This document shows, in pieces, positions 16,132-22,747 of a stretch of 64,000 nt of DNA. The stretch's first letter is position 1. Every line of letters starts with the position of its first letter. A model generated the notes under the pieces. The model was given only the letters and a program-made list of their open reading frames with translations. It made no database searches and was not told the DNA's origin. Made by a program: the position numbers and the translations under genes. The DNA comes from a virus. The stretch covers positions 124,001 through 188,000 of IMG/VR virus record IMGVR_UViG_3300042923_000281. One strand, given 5' to 3'.

Positions 16132-16476
16132 ATGACCATTAACTGGATCAACTACTTCTTTCACACGGACTTCAGTGAGCACGCTGAGACGCTGTCTCAG
16201 ATCCCCGTCACTGAAGAACTGGAACACGACCAGCGACTGGCTTTGGCCAGTATCCTGACCAGCACTGACAAAGGTGTGGGCAAGGACCTGTGGATCGTTG
16301 ACGGTTCGGGCAAAGAGTGGAACCTGAGCTTGGCCTCCGTGTTCTACAACGACCGCAACAGCACCCGGTTTGCCACGAACTCCAAGTACAGCCACGTGCT
16401 GATCTTGGCATTCAGTTCTGAGTCGGAAGGTCCGACTGGCAAGCTCTACCTTCAATACAACCGCGAGGTGGTGTAA
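16132..16476 (+). CDS. Fibre-array module C protein, second half of split copy
   Basis: A 114-residue protein (115 if GTG at 16129 is used). It contains HTDFSEHAETLSQ, then W-I-V-D-G...W-N-L-S-LASVFYN and ends KLYLQYNREVV, which matches module C of full-length members such as 13843-14721. GGAG from the end of the preceding gene is placed correctly for the ATG at 16132, so separate translation is plausible. It is in the same reading frame as 15643-16128, separated only by TAA and GTG. Confidence 0.7.
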   Translation: MTINWINYFFHTDFSEHAETLSQIPVTEELEHDQRLALASILTSTDKGVGKDLWIVDGSGKEWNLSLASVFYNDRNSTRFATNSKYSHVLILAFSSESEGPTGKLYLQYNREVV

Positions 16477-16478
16477 TC

Positions 16479-18101
16479 ATGTCCGTACCCTTGATGTTCG
16501 GATTTGACACCCTGCCGCTTCGCACAGGGTTGTACGCAGCACACATGAAGGCCGAAGGGTTCGATCAACTCGATCTCATCTCGACCAACGCTGCTTGGCA
16601 GACCACCAAGATCAATGGTCGGACGTGGCTGACTGCTCAACAGACCTACTACGCTCCCAATGGCTCGCTGGTAAGCCGATCGTTCTGGCTGATGACTCGT
16701 ACGTTAGGCGAACTCTTTGGTAACCCGACACCGCTGACAAAGGGTGTCCTTGGTCTGCGTATCTGGGTCGATCAAAACCTCATTGATCGGTTAGCCGCAG
16801 GATCAGTAGGTACTTATCTGCTGGGTATTAACGGTGCGCCTATCGATGGACCGCTCCTGAGTAAGCTCACAGTGGGTGAACACTTTGTTGAGTACGAAAT
16901 CGACTTCGTAGCCAATACGGTCAAAACCTACTACGACGCTAGCTTGGTCAACACGTACCAGGCTGCTGGACAGCTGCTATTCACACACGCGATGACGTTG
17001 GGCTTCAGCGGGACCGGGTATCAGAATTTGCCCACAGTAAACATGCTGAGCTTTAACGACATCTACACCACTTACGATCTTCAGGATGGAGACATTTCTG
17101 GGAGGTTGGGTCCGGTGAAGGTGTTGCCGATGGTAGTGGACAAGTCTACCCGTCCGGCCAACTGGTCGTACGCTGACACAGACGCCATGTACAACTACTT
17201 CGATTGGGATCAAGATGCCACGGCGGGGTTGTTCACCGGCCATTGCTTGATCCCACGGTTCACCAGTGAAATCGACGTAGCTGGACAGTTCAAATGGGAC
17301 ACTGCACCGCTCAGTACCTCCCCCACGATCTTCCAGCGTTTCAACCCACCGACGGGTGCCGGTGATTCGTGGGCTGCCCCAGCTGCCGCCACGAAGATCA
17401 TTGCCAACATTACCTTTGAACGGGCGAAGAAGGCAGTAGGTTACAGCCTGAATGGCTACAGCAACGGTTACGGGGCGTTCGACGACTGGACCTTTGAGGG
17501 CAGTAACGATGGCCAAGCCTGGACTGTTCTTGACACACGGGTAGGTTGTGCTACAAAGATCCAATTGGGCACCAAGACGTACGCCTTCAAGATCGACCCG
17601 GTCAAGGTGGGCAGTTATCGCTACTTCCGTTGGAATGTGTCGAAGGTACTCGTTGCCCCTCAACAAGCCGGTCGCGTGTACATGGGTCACTTCCAAATCT
17701 TGGGTGATCCGGCAGATGCTGCTTTGAACGGGATTTACGACGGTCTGACCCGCAGTCCGAACACGTCACAAGGCGACATGGACTATCCAGTGGTCCGTAC
17801 CGGCATTGACGGCAGCGAAGGGTCGTTCGGGTTCAAGGTTCCAGACACCGGCACCAGTCAGATCTTGGCCGTGCGCATGGGTGTGACGGGTCGTCGTGAT
17901 CAGGCCAGTTCTGAACACATGCGTGCACGCTTGAAAGTCGGTGAAGCCGTTACTCCTGAACGCGTCATTGAACTCAAGCCTCACGTTGAGCGCCATGAAC
18001 TGTTCCCGACCGTGACCAAAGCGCCGGACGGGACTGCTTGGACCAAAGCGAGCCTGGAAAGTCTTCAGGTTGTCATTAAATCGAAAAGTGGAGCCAAGTA
18101 A
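16479..18101 (+). CDS. Virion protein with discoidin-like domain
   Basis: A 540-residue protein. The N-terminal 200 residues form a lectin-like, concanavalin-type beta-rich region (MFGFDTLP start, then VEYEIDFVANTVKTYYDASL). Around residues 285-410 there is a discoidin (F5/8 type C)-like segment with TKIIANITFERAKKAVGYSL, DDWTFEGSNDGQAWTVLD and YRYFRWNVSKV. The C-terminus (LESLQVVIKSKSGAK) is shared in type with the end of 18104-19165, as is the GRLGPVKV...P.NW linker. Discoidin domains bind carbohydrates or lipids, so receptor recognition is likely. Confidence 0.7.
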   Translation: MSVPLMFGFDTLPLRTGLYAAHMKAEGFDQLDLISTNAAWQTTKINGRTWLTAQQTYYAPNGSLVSRSFWLMTRTLGELFGNPTPLTKGVLGLRIWVDQNLIDRLAAGSVGTYLLGINGAPIDGPLLSKLTVGEHFVEYEIDFVANTVKTYYDASLVNTYQAAGQLLFTHAMTLGFSGTGYQNLPTVNMLSFNDIYTTYDLQDGDISGRLGPVKVLPMVVDKSTRPANWSYADTDAMYNYFDWDQDATAGLFTGHCLIPRFTSEIDVAGQFKWDTAPLSTSPTIFQRFNPPTGAGDSWAAPAAATKIIANITFERAKKAVGYSLNGYSNGYGAFDDWTFEGSNDGQAWTVLDTRVGCATKIQLGTKTYAFKIDPVKVGSYRYFRWNVSKVLVAPQQAGRVYMGHFQILGDPADAALNGIYDGLTRSPNTSQGDMDYPVVRTGIDGSEGSFGFKVPDTGTSQILAVRMGVTGRRDQASSEHMRARLKVGEAVTPERVIELKPHVERHELFPTVTKAPDGTAWTKASLESLQVVIKSKSGAK

Positions 18102-18103
18102 TC

Positions 18104-19165
18104 ATGGCGATCAAAGAAATCCTGGGTACTGACGATCTTCCTATCGCTGCCCGATGGCCCACACTGAACCTGTTGTGCAAAGGTGTCATGCCTCAGGTTA
18201 ACCAAGGGCTCACTTCAGCCAACACTGGTGCGGTCGTCAACAACGGCCGTAACTGGATCAAGGTCACCGGCAACGCCAACCAGAGCCTCACAACACTCTT
18301 GTCGACGATGAAATACAGTGTCGCTGAGATGCGTGCCAAAAAGATCTGGATTGGCTTCCGGTATCAGATTGGCAGTAACGCAGCAGCACTGTCGGCGAAC
18401 GCGATCCTGAACATAAACACTGTAGGCTCTGCTGGTTCTTTCAACCCGGTACTTGAGTCAGACCTTCAGCGCGCTACCGATGAGGTGTTCATCGAATGTC
18501 TGATTGACTTGGTCGCTCAGAAGATCGACGGTTATCTGGACGGTAACTTGGTGCGTTCGGTGTCGACTTCTGCATTGGTTCCAGCCAACCTGACGGACAT
18601 CCGTATCAACTACGGCCAGACTTCCGGTGCAGTGGTGGCCGAAGTCCACATGTACACCGACTTCTACTGGTTGGTGGACTCGAGCGATGTGGATCAGTTG
18701 CCATCGAACCGTCTGGGTCCGATCAAGATCAAGACGGCCAAGGTTGCAGGTTCTGTATTGCCAAGCGACTGGACCGTTCCAGAAGGTCAGACAGCAGACG
18801 GCATTCTTGATGCGAGTACCATGGCTCCGACGACTGAACTCACTCCGGTGATTCGTACGTCGCCTGCCGAATCGGTGGCTTCGATTGGTTTCGCCAAGCC
18901 CGCTGCTGAGCTGGCGATCAAGGCTGTGTCGATCGAGGTGTTCGGTTATCGCGACACCGGTACGGCTCCAACCCTGCAAGCGCAATTGAAGCAGGGTGCC
19001 AAGACCGATACCAAGAAGACCTTCAGCACGCCAACGTTGGATTACAACCGCGGTGCGGCCAGTGACCGTCTGGGGTGCTTCAACGTGGATCTCAATGGCG
19101 CTGCTTGGAACAACGACAGCATCGACTCCCTTGAAGTTCTCATCAACTCCAAAACCGGGGCGTAA
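18104..19165 (+). CDS. Virion protein related to 16479-18101 without the discoidin domain
   Basis: A 353-residue protein. It shares with its neighbour a lectin-like N-terminal half (LIDLVAQKIDGYLDGNLVRS compared with IDFVANTVKTYYDA), the RLGPIKI...LPSDW linker and the C-terminal IDSLEVLINSKTGA. The discoidin-like insert of the neighbour is absent, so the pair look like a duplication followed by domain gain or loss. Probably part of the same fibre or adhesin complex. Confidence 0.7.
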   Translation: MAIKEILGTDDLPIAARWPTLNLLCKGVMPQVNQGLTSANTGAVVNNGRNWIKVTGNANQSLTTLLSTMKYSVAEMRAKKIWIGFRYQIGSNAAALSANAILNINTVGSAGSFNPVLESDLQRATDEVFIECLIDLVAQKIDGYLDGNLVRSVSTSALVPANLTDIRINYGQTSGAVVAEVHMYTDFYWLVDSSDVDQLPSNRLGPIKIKTAKVAGSVLPSDWTVPEGQTADGILDASTMAPTTELTPVIRTSPAESVASIGFAKPAAELAIKAVSIEVFGYRDTGTAPTLQAQLKQGAKTDTKKTFSTPTLDYNRGAASDRLGCFNVDLNGAAWNNDSIDSLEVLINSKTGA

Positions 19166-19170
19166 CTATC

Positions 19171-20688
19171 ATGAGCGAAGCGGCTAATCTGAGGACGGTG
19201 CGCGTTCAATACCTTGTCCTCGATGACTCGCCGACTAAGTTCAGGGACACTCGGCTTCAATATACTGGCGATGGGGATAACCCCGCCAGTATCCGCCGCA
19301 TCAACGGCCAAGCTCTTATCATTGATCGCAACCCTCTGAACGTGCGTAGTGCACGGATGCAGTTCTCAGAGGACATCCAAAACCCGGCGAGTATTCGTCG
19401 GGTGACGGGTCAGGTCTTGATCATCGACAAGAGTCCAGTCAGCGTACGCGATGTACGGATGCAGTATTCGAGTGACCAGAGCAGTCCGGCCAGTTTGCGA
19501 CGGTTGAATGGCTTCGTCATGACCCGCACGGTTGATGGACAACCTGTAAAGGCATTGCGTCTCCAGTATCTGGAAGTGGTCAACGATCCACCGCGGTTTG
19601 GCATTGACCCATGGGTCCGCCTGATCACGGCTATCAACGGTAACAACAACACCCGTTTTATCCCGGCACACTTCACGCACGGTAATCCCGAGCCAAGCAC
19701 AGTGCCGAACAAATGGAACACCCAGATGGAGATCACGGCGCTGCCTGCCTCCGGATTCTCTGGGTCCATGAAGATTCACTTCCAGCGTTATGCGGTGGGC
19801 AAGATCTTCGATGGAAAGACTGCCGTGCTGGATCTGAATGGTAAGGTTGGTACTCATGACCTGATCCCTCAGATCAACGCAGCCTTCGGCACGACCTTTG
19901 TTCCGAACGATCTGGATGACGTCCCGATTGATCACGCTCGCAACCAATTCACGCTGCGCATTGCCAGCAACAGTTGGTTCTTCATCCCCGGCAGTGAAAC
20001 CGTCTACCAGAACGTGGCAGACCTCTCGCTGTTGTACAAGACTGTTGACTTGCCAGGGTTCGTCAAGAACACCGGTCCGTTGTCGGTTGTGGGGGCGAAG
20101 GAGAAAGTCAACGGCATTTACCCAGTCCGGGCAGATGACGGTACGACGTTCAATGCGTACGTGGACATGACCACCGATGGCGGTTACTGGGTACTGTTGG
20201 CAGACTGGACAGGGAACATGGGAACCACACTGTCGTACAACGAGACTATTGTACGCGGTGGGGCGTTGAGAGGCTGGTCGCGCGATGCGGTCAACCGCCC
20301 AGCAATTCCAGCCGGGAAGATCCTGAACAACCAAGCGTCGAGCTGGATGTTCCAATCTGACAACGCTACTTGGAAGACCTTATTCGGCGCTTACCAGAAG
20401 GCAGCTCCGATCGACCCTGTACCGCTCACATCGGCAGGTCTTGTGGTCGATACGCCAGAAGGTCGTCGTCAAGTGTTCGGTATCCGTTCGGGTTGGTCAG
20501 CAGACACTACATTGAACCTTGCCTTCGGTTTCTGGAGTGCGTGGGCCAACGTGGGTGGTTGTGGTGGTGCCAACGTCTTCGGTACAACCCGTGAATGCCC
20601 TGTGGCAGACGCTGGTGCGTACGCAGGACATGGGGACTACGTCTCGAACAAGCGCTTGTTTGTTCGTGCTGCGTCTTACAACCTGTAA
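19171..20688 (+). CDS. Putative adhesin: tandem repeats, modules A-B and fibrinogen-like domain
   Basis: A 505-residue protein in three parts. Residues 7-135 hold 34-residue repeats marked by [VF]R..R[LMV]Q[YF] at about 7, 24, 58, 92 and 126, with NPASIRR between. Residues 145-300 hold modules A and B of the array (INGNNNTRF...GFSGSMKIHFQRYAVGKIF, INAAFGTTFVPNDL). Residues 315-505 resemble a fibrinogen-like C-terminal domain: GIYPVRADDGTTFNAYVDM, then DGGYWVLLADW, and a Gly/Cys-rich end with GGCGGAN. Fibrinogen-like domains often bind acetylated sugars. It ends the main operon before the terminator at 20705-20724. Confidence 0.72.
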   Translation: MSEAANLRTVRVQYLVLDDSPTKFRDTRLQYTGDGDNPASIRRINGQALIIDRNPLNVRSARMQFSEDIQNPASIRRVTGQVLIIDKSPVSVRDVRMQYSSDQSSPASLRRLNGFVMTRTVDGQPVKALRLQYLEVVNDPPRFGIDPWVRLITAINGNNNTRFIPAHFTHGNPEPSTVPNKWNTQMEITALPASGFSGSMKIHFQRYAVGKIFDGKTAVLDLNGKVGTHDLIPQINAAFGTTFVPNDLDDVPIDHARNQFTLRIASNSWFFIPGSETVYQNVADLSLLYKTVDLPGFVKNTGPLSVVGAKEKVNGIYPVRADDGTTFNAYVDMTTDGGYWVLLADWTGNMGTTLSYNETIVRGGALRGWSRDAVNRPAIPAGKILNNQASSWMFQSDNATWKTLFGAYQKAAPIDPVPLTSAGLVVDTPEGRRQVFGIRSGWSADTTLNLAFGFWSAWANVGGCGGANVFGTTRECPVADAGAYAGHGDYVSNKRLFVRAASYNL

Positions 20689-20704
20689 GCAAATCGGCAT
20701 ATTC

Positions 20705-20724
20705 GGGAGGGCTTCGGCCCTCCC
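20705..20724 (+). terminator. Hairpin terminator of the fibre operon
   Basis: GGGAGGGC-TTCG-GCCCTCCC on the plus strand followed by TTATTTTGC, starting about 17 bases past the stop of 19171-20688. Confidence 0.85.
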
Positions 20725-20817
20725 TTATTTTGCTGGACCCATCGTGTAATTTTTTACGACCTATCCTATGAGGTCAGGAATTCTTGATCTTTTCGTAAAC
20801 CTGCATCGGAGATCGCC

Positions 20818-21354
20818 ATGCAAATTGACATCCTCAAAAGTGGCCAAGAGAACTTCTTGCTGTTGGCTAACACTGCTAACAGCCAGACTCTGACTGCTGC
20901 TCAAATGACCATCGGCGCGCCTCAGGTGTTCGATGATCCTGAAGACACCAACCAGCGCAACACCCAGGTCACCATCTCGGCTCTGCCGGGCTCGACCGAG
21001 TTCAAGGGCGCGCAGACCCTGCGTTACACCCGTCTGGACGTGGCTGCACTTGTTGGCGCAAGCTACGAGTTCCAGACCACCGAAGAAAGCACCATCGCCG
21101 ACGTACTGGCCGCTGTTGCTGCTGCCAAAGGCCTGATCGCTGCCGATCTCGAAATCACCGAGACCGAAATGCCGACTTGGGACGACGGTACTGTGGACGG
21201 CGAAACCGCTCCACTGACCCTGAAGGCCAAGGCTGGTTCGTACGCCTACATCGGTACCGTGACCATCAACGTGATCGAGCCAGTTGATGGCCGTGAGCGC
21301 TTCGCTGACCTGTACGCCGTACAGGACCTGGACGGTTTCGAAGCTCAGGCTTAA
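20818..21354 (+). CDS. Acidic fibre-array paralogue with modules A and B
   Basis: A 178-residue, strongly acidic protein. Module A: LLLANTANSQTLTAAQMTIG and FKGAQTLRYTRLDVAAL. Module B: AAAKGLIAADLEITE and AKAGSYAYIGTVTIN, then a C-terminal LYAVQDLDGFEAQA. It lies between two terminators (20705-20724 and 21373-21397), so it is expressed apart from the main array, possibly at a different level. TCGGAGATC precedes the ATG. Composition and spacing suggest a high-copy structural protein, but that is an inference. Confidence 0.75.
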   Translation: MQIDILKSGQENFLLLANTANSQTLTAAQMTIGAPQVFDDPEDTNQRNTQVTISALPGSTEFKGAQTLRYTRLDVAALVGASYEFQTTEESTIADVLAAVAAAKGLIAADLEITETEMPTWDDGTVDGETAPLTLKAKAGSYAYIGTVTINVIEPVDGRERFADLYAVQDLDGFEAQA

Positions 21355-21372
21355 TCCCGTACTTGCAGCACA

Positions 21373-21397
21373 GAGCGAGGGCCATCGGCCCTCGCTC
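21373..21397 (+). terminator. Hairpin terminator followed by TTTATGCCG
   Basis: Ten-base arms GAGCGAGGGC and GCCCTCGCTC followed on the plus strand by TTTATGCCGTTAG. This plus-strand copy shows that the TTTATGCCG tail follows the direction of transcription. Confidence 0.85.
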
Positions 21398-21406
21398 TTT
21401 ATGCCG

Positions 21407-21613
21407 TTAGCCCAGAAGATTGAGGATGAGACCATCCAGCGTCTTATTGGTCATGGCAGTGCTCAGATCAACGTCACCGTTGTCATTAGGCATCTCCCAC
21501 GGAACCCACTTGCCGTCAATCTTGTTGTAGCCTTGCAGTACGTTTCGGTAAGTACCCTCGACCCTGACAGCAACACCAGTGGATTCGGGGTACGTTCCTT
21601 GTTTAATCCGCAT
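21407..21613 (-). CDS. Small fibre-associated protein
   Basis: A 68-residue protein on the opposite strand to the array. Its C-terminus (DLSTAMTNKTLDGLILNLLG) has the same pattern as the C-terminus of 9689-10204 (DLNAAVTKKVLDGLTLSLS), suggesting a shared assembly or capping motif. The N-terminal part (GTYRNVLQGYNKIDGKWVP) is beta-like. Together with 21626-21877 it forms a small operon. Confidence 0.65.
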   Translation of the reverse strand: MRIKQGTYPESTGVAVRVEGTYRNVLQGYNKIDGKWVPWEMPNDNGDVDLSTAMTNKTLDGLILNLLG

Positions 21614-21625
21614 GACGCACCTCGC

Positions 21626-21877
21626 TTATTGCTGAGGCGGCTGAATGGTCAGCCAGATGTCACCATCGTTGCCAACAGCGTTGTCAGGTTGTTGGGTGCT
21701 GACATGCAGGTCACGCATGGCCATGGACTTGACACCAGCGAGCTTGTCTTTCTCTTCGGTGGTGTAATCTTCAGTAGAGAGTTGTTTACCCTCAACCTTG
21801 TCGACCTTGCCGCCCAGTGCTTGCAGGACTAGACCCGCATAGCGACTGATGGACGCTTTGATAGCAGTGATGTTCAT
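21626..21877 (-). CDS. Small tail-fibre-like protein
   Basis: An 83-residue protein. It has a helical N-terminus, then GGKVDKVEGKQLSTEDYTTEEKDKLAGV, a pattern common in phage fibre and neck-passage proteins, and a DGDIWLTIQPPQQ ending like the attachment tags found in many fibre proteins. It probably forms a short fibre segment or connector next to the receptor-binding genes. Confidence 0.65.
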   Translation of the reverse strand: MNITAIKASISRYAGLVLQALGGKVDKVEGKQLSTEDYTTEEKDKLAGVKSMAMRDLHVSTQQPDNAVGNDGDIWLTIQPPQQ

Positions 21878-21947
21878 TGAGAGATACCTTCAGGCGCTGA
21901 ATAGAAGAAGCCACATAAAATACCCAATCCCTTGGAAAACAAAAAAA

Positions 21948-21970
21948 AGAAAAGGGGATGGCCCTTTTCT
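21948..21970 (-). terminator. Hairpin terminator with eight-T tract
   Basis: AGAAAAGGG and CCCTTTTCT arms followed on the minus strand by TTTTTTTTG. It is the most classical rho-independent terminator in the window and ends the transcript of 21972-22181. Confidence 0.85.
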
Positions 21971-21971
21971 G

Positions 21972-22181
21972 TTAAGCGGTGAACTTGAAGACGCATGTCT
22001 TCTCGGAATGCTCAGCGGTGTCGTAGAACTCTACGTGTACGCCAACGTCGCTGATGGCGACTTCCAGAATGACACGGGAGGCCATCTTGCGAGCGATCAG
22101 ACGAGCGTGCAATTTCGACAGACCGGCTTTAACCAGTTCTACATAGTTGTCGATCATGCGGATGTGTTTAAGAGTGTACAT
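21972..22181 (-). CDS. Small basic hypothetical protein
   Basis: A 69-residue protein with a basic helical N-terminal half (MYTLKHIRMIDNYVELVKAGLSKLHARLIARK) and a beta-like C-terminal half. A nucleic-acid-binding role is possible but unproven. It is a single-gene transcript with a TACATTGT box upstream and a strong terminator downstream; GGAGA precedes the ATG. Confidence 0.75.
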   Translation of the reverse strand: MYTLKHIRMIDNYVELVKAGLSKLHARLIARKMASRVILEVAISDVGVHVEFYDTAEHSEKTCVFKFTA

Positions 22182-22198
22182 AGTGAATCTCCTACAAT

Positions 22199-22224
22199 GG
22201 TTAATGAATAAGGGACTCCTTACT
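22199..22224 (-). other. Leader hairpin upstream of 21972-22181
   Basis: AATGAGTAAGG and CCTTATTCATT pair almost fully around a short loop between the promoter box at 22232-22239 and the ribosome binding site. Such a 5' hairpin may stabilise the mRNA or regulate translation. Confidence 0.4.
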
Positions 22225-22231
22225 CATTGCT

Positions 22232-22239
22232 ACAATGTA
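22232..22239 (-). promoter_or_regulatory. Candidate early promoter box TACATTGT
   Basis: A one-mismatch version of the TACATTAY box on the minus strand, about 50 bases upstream of the 21972-22181 start and after the hairpin at 22269-22288. Confidence 0.45.
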
Positions 22240-22268
22240 GGGTTGAAATAAATTCGAATCGAAATAGA

Positions 22269-22288
22269 GAGGGGACCGAAGTCCCCTC
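22269..22288. terminator. Hairpin overlapping a gene end, possibly bidirectional
   Basis: GAGGGGAC-TTCG-GTCCCCTC arms directly after the stop of 22292-22738. On the minus strand CTATTTCG follows. On the plus strand CCCTTATGCCG follows, the tail seen at other terminators, and the reverse of this tail supplies the TAA stop of the minus-strand gene. It may stop transcription from both directions. Confidence 0.6.
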
Positions 22289-22291
22289 CCC

Positions 22292-22738
22292 TTATGCCGA
22301 TTCGAAGTGACTGGCAGCGAACCACCGGACACCGTAGAAGAACATCCCTGCACGCCAACGGGCAATGCCTTCACCACGAAGAGCACGGTAGAAGATCTCG
22401 TCAGCTTGTTGGCGAGTCACCTTGACCTGTTCACCATTGACGGTAATGGTACCGCCACTGTATAGCCAGTCATGGATCGTTGCCGCCATGTCCCCGTAAT
22501 CAGCCAGCAAGGCGTACACAGGGAATAACACAATATTACGCAAGGCATCCAGCGATGCGTAGTTGGTCTTGAATCCCTTCGGCACCGTGATGGTTCCGTA
22601 GACTTCATCATCGAAGCTGAAGTCCGCGAGCATCAGGTACTCACGCTTACCCACCTGACGCGTGTCGAAGTTGGAGAAGCGTTTGAAGTATTTCACTTCA
22701 GCCGGGGTGTCTGTAAATTGGGGAAGTGGAATATCCAT
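22292..22738 (-). CDS. DUF1353-family protein
   Basis: A 148-residue protein. VPKGFKTNYASLDALRN, AATIHDWLYSGG, and RQQADEIFYRALRGEGI...VRWFA match the order of conserved blocks in DUF1353 phage proteins (PKGF-T-AS, HD-LY, AD-F--AL, VR). The family is common near phage tail and lysis genes, but its biochemical role is unknown to me. It overlaps no gene and directly follows the large virion gene. Confidence 0.7.
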   Translation of the reverse strand: MDIPLPQFTDTPAEVKYFKRFSNFDTRQVGKREYLMLADFSFDDEVYGTITVPKGFKTNYASLDALRNIVLFPVYALLADYGDMAATIHDWLYSGGTITVNGEQVKVTRQQADEIFYRALRGEGIARWRAGMFFYGVRWFAASHFESA

Positions 22739-22747
22739 AGCCGTTCC

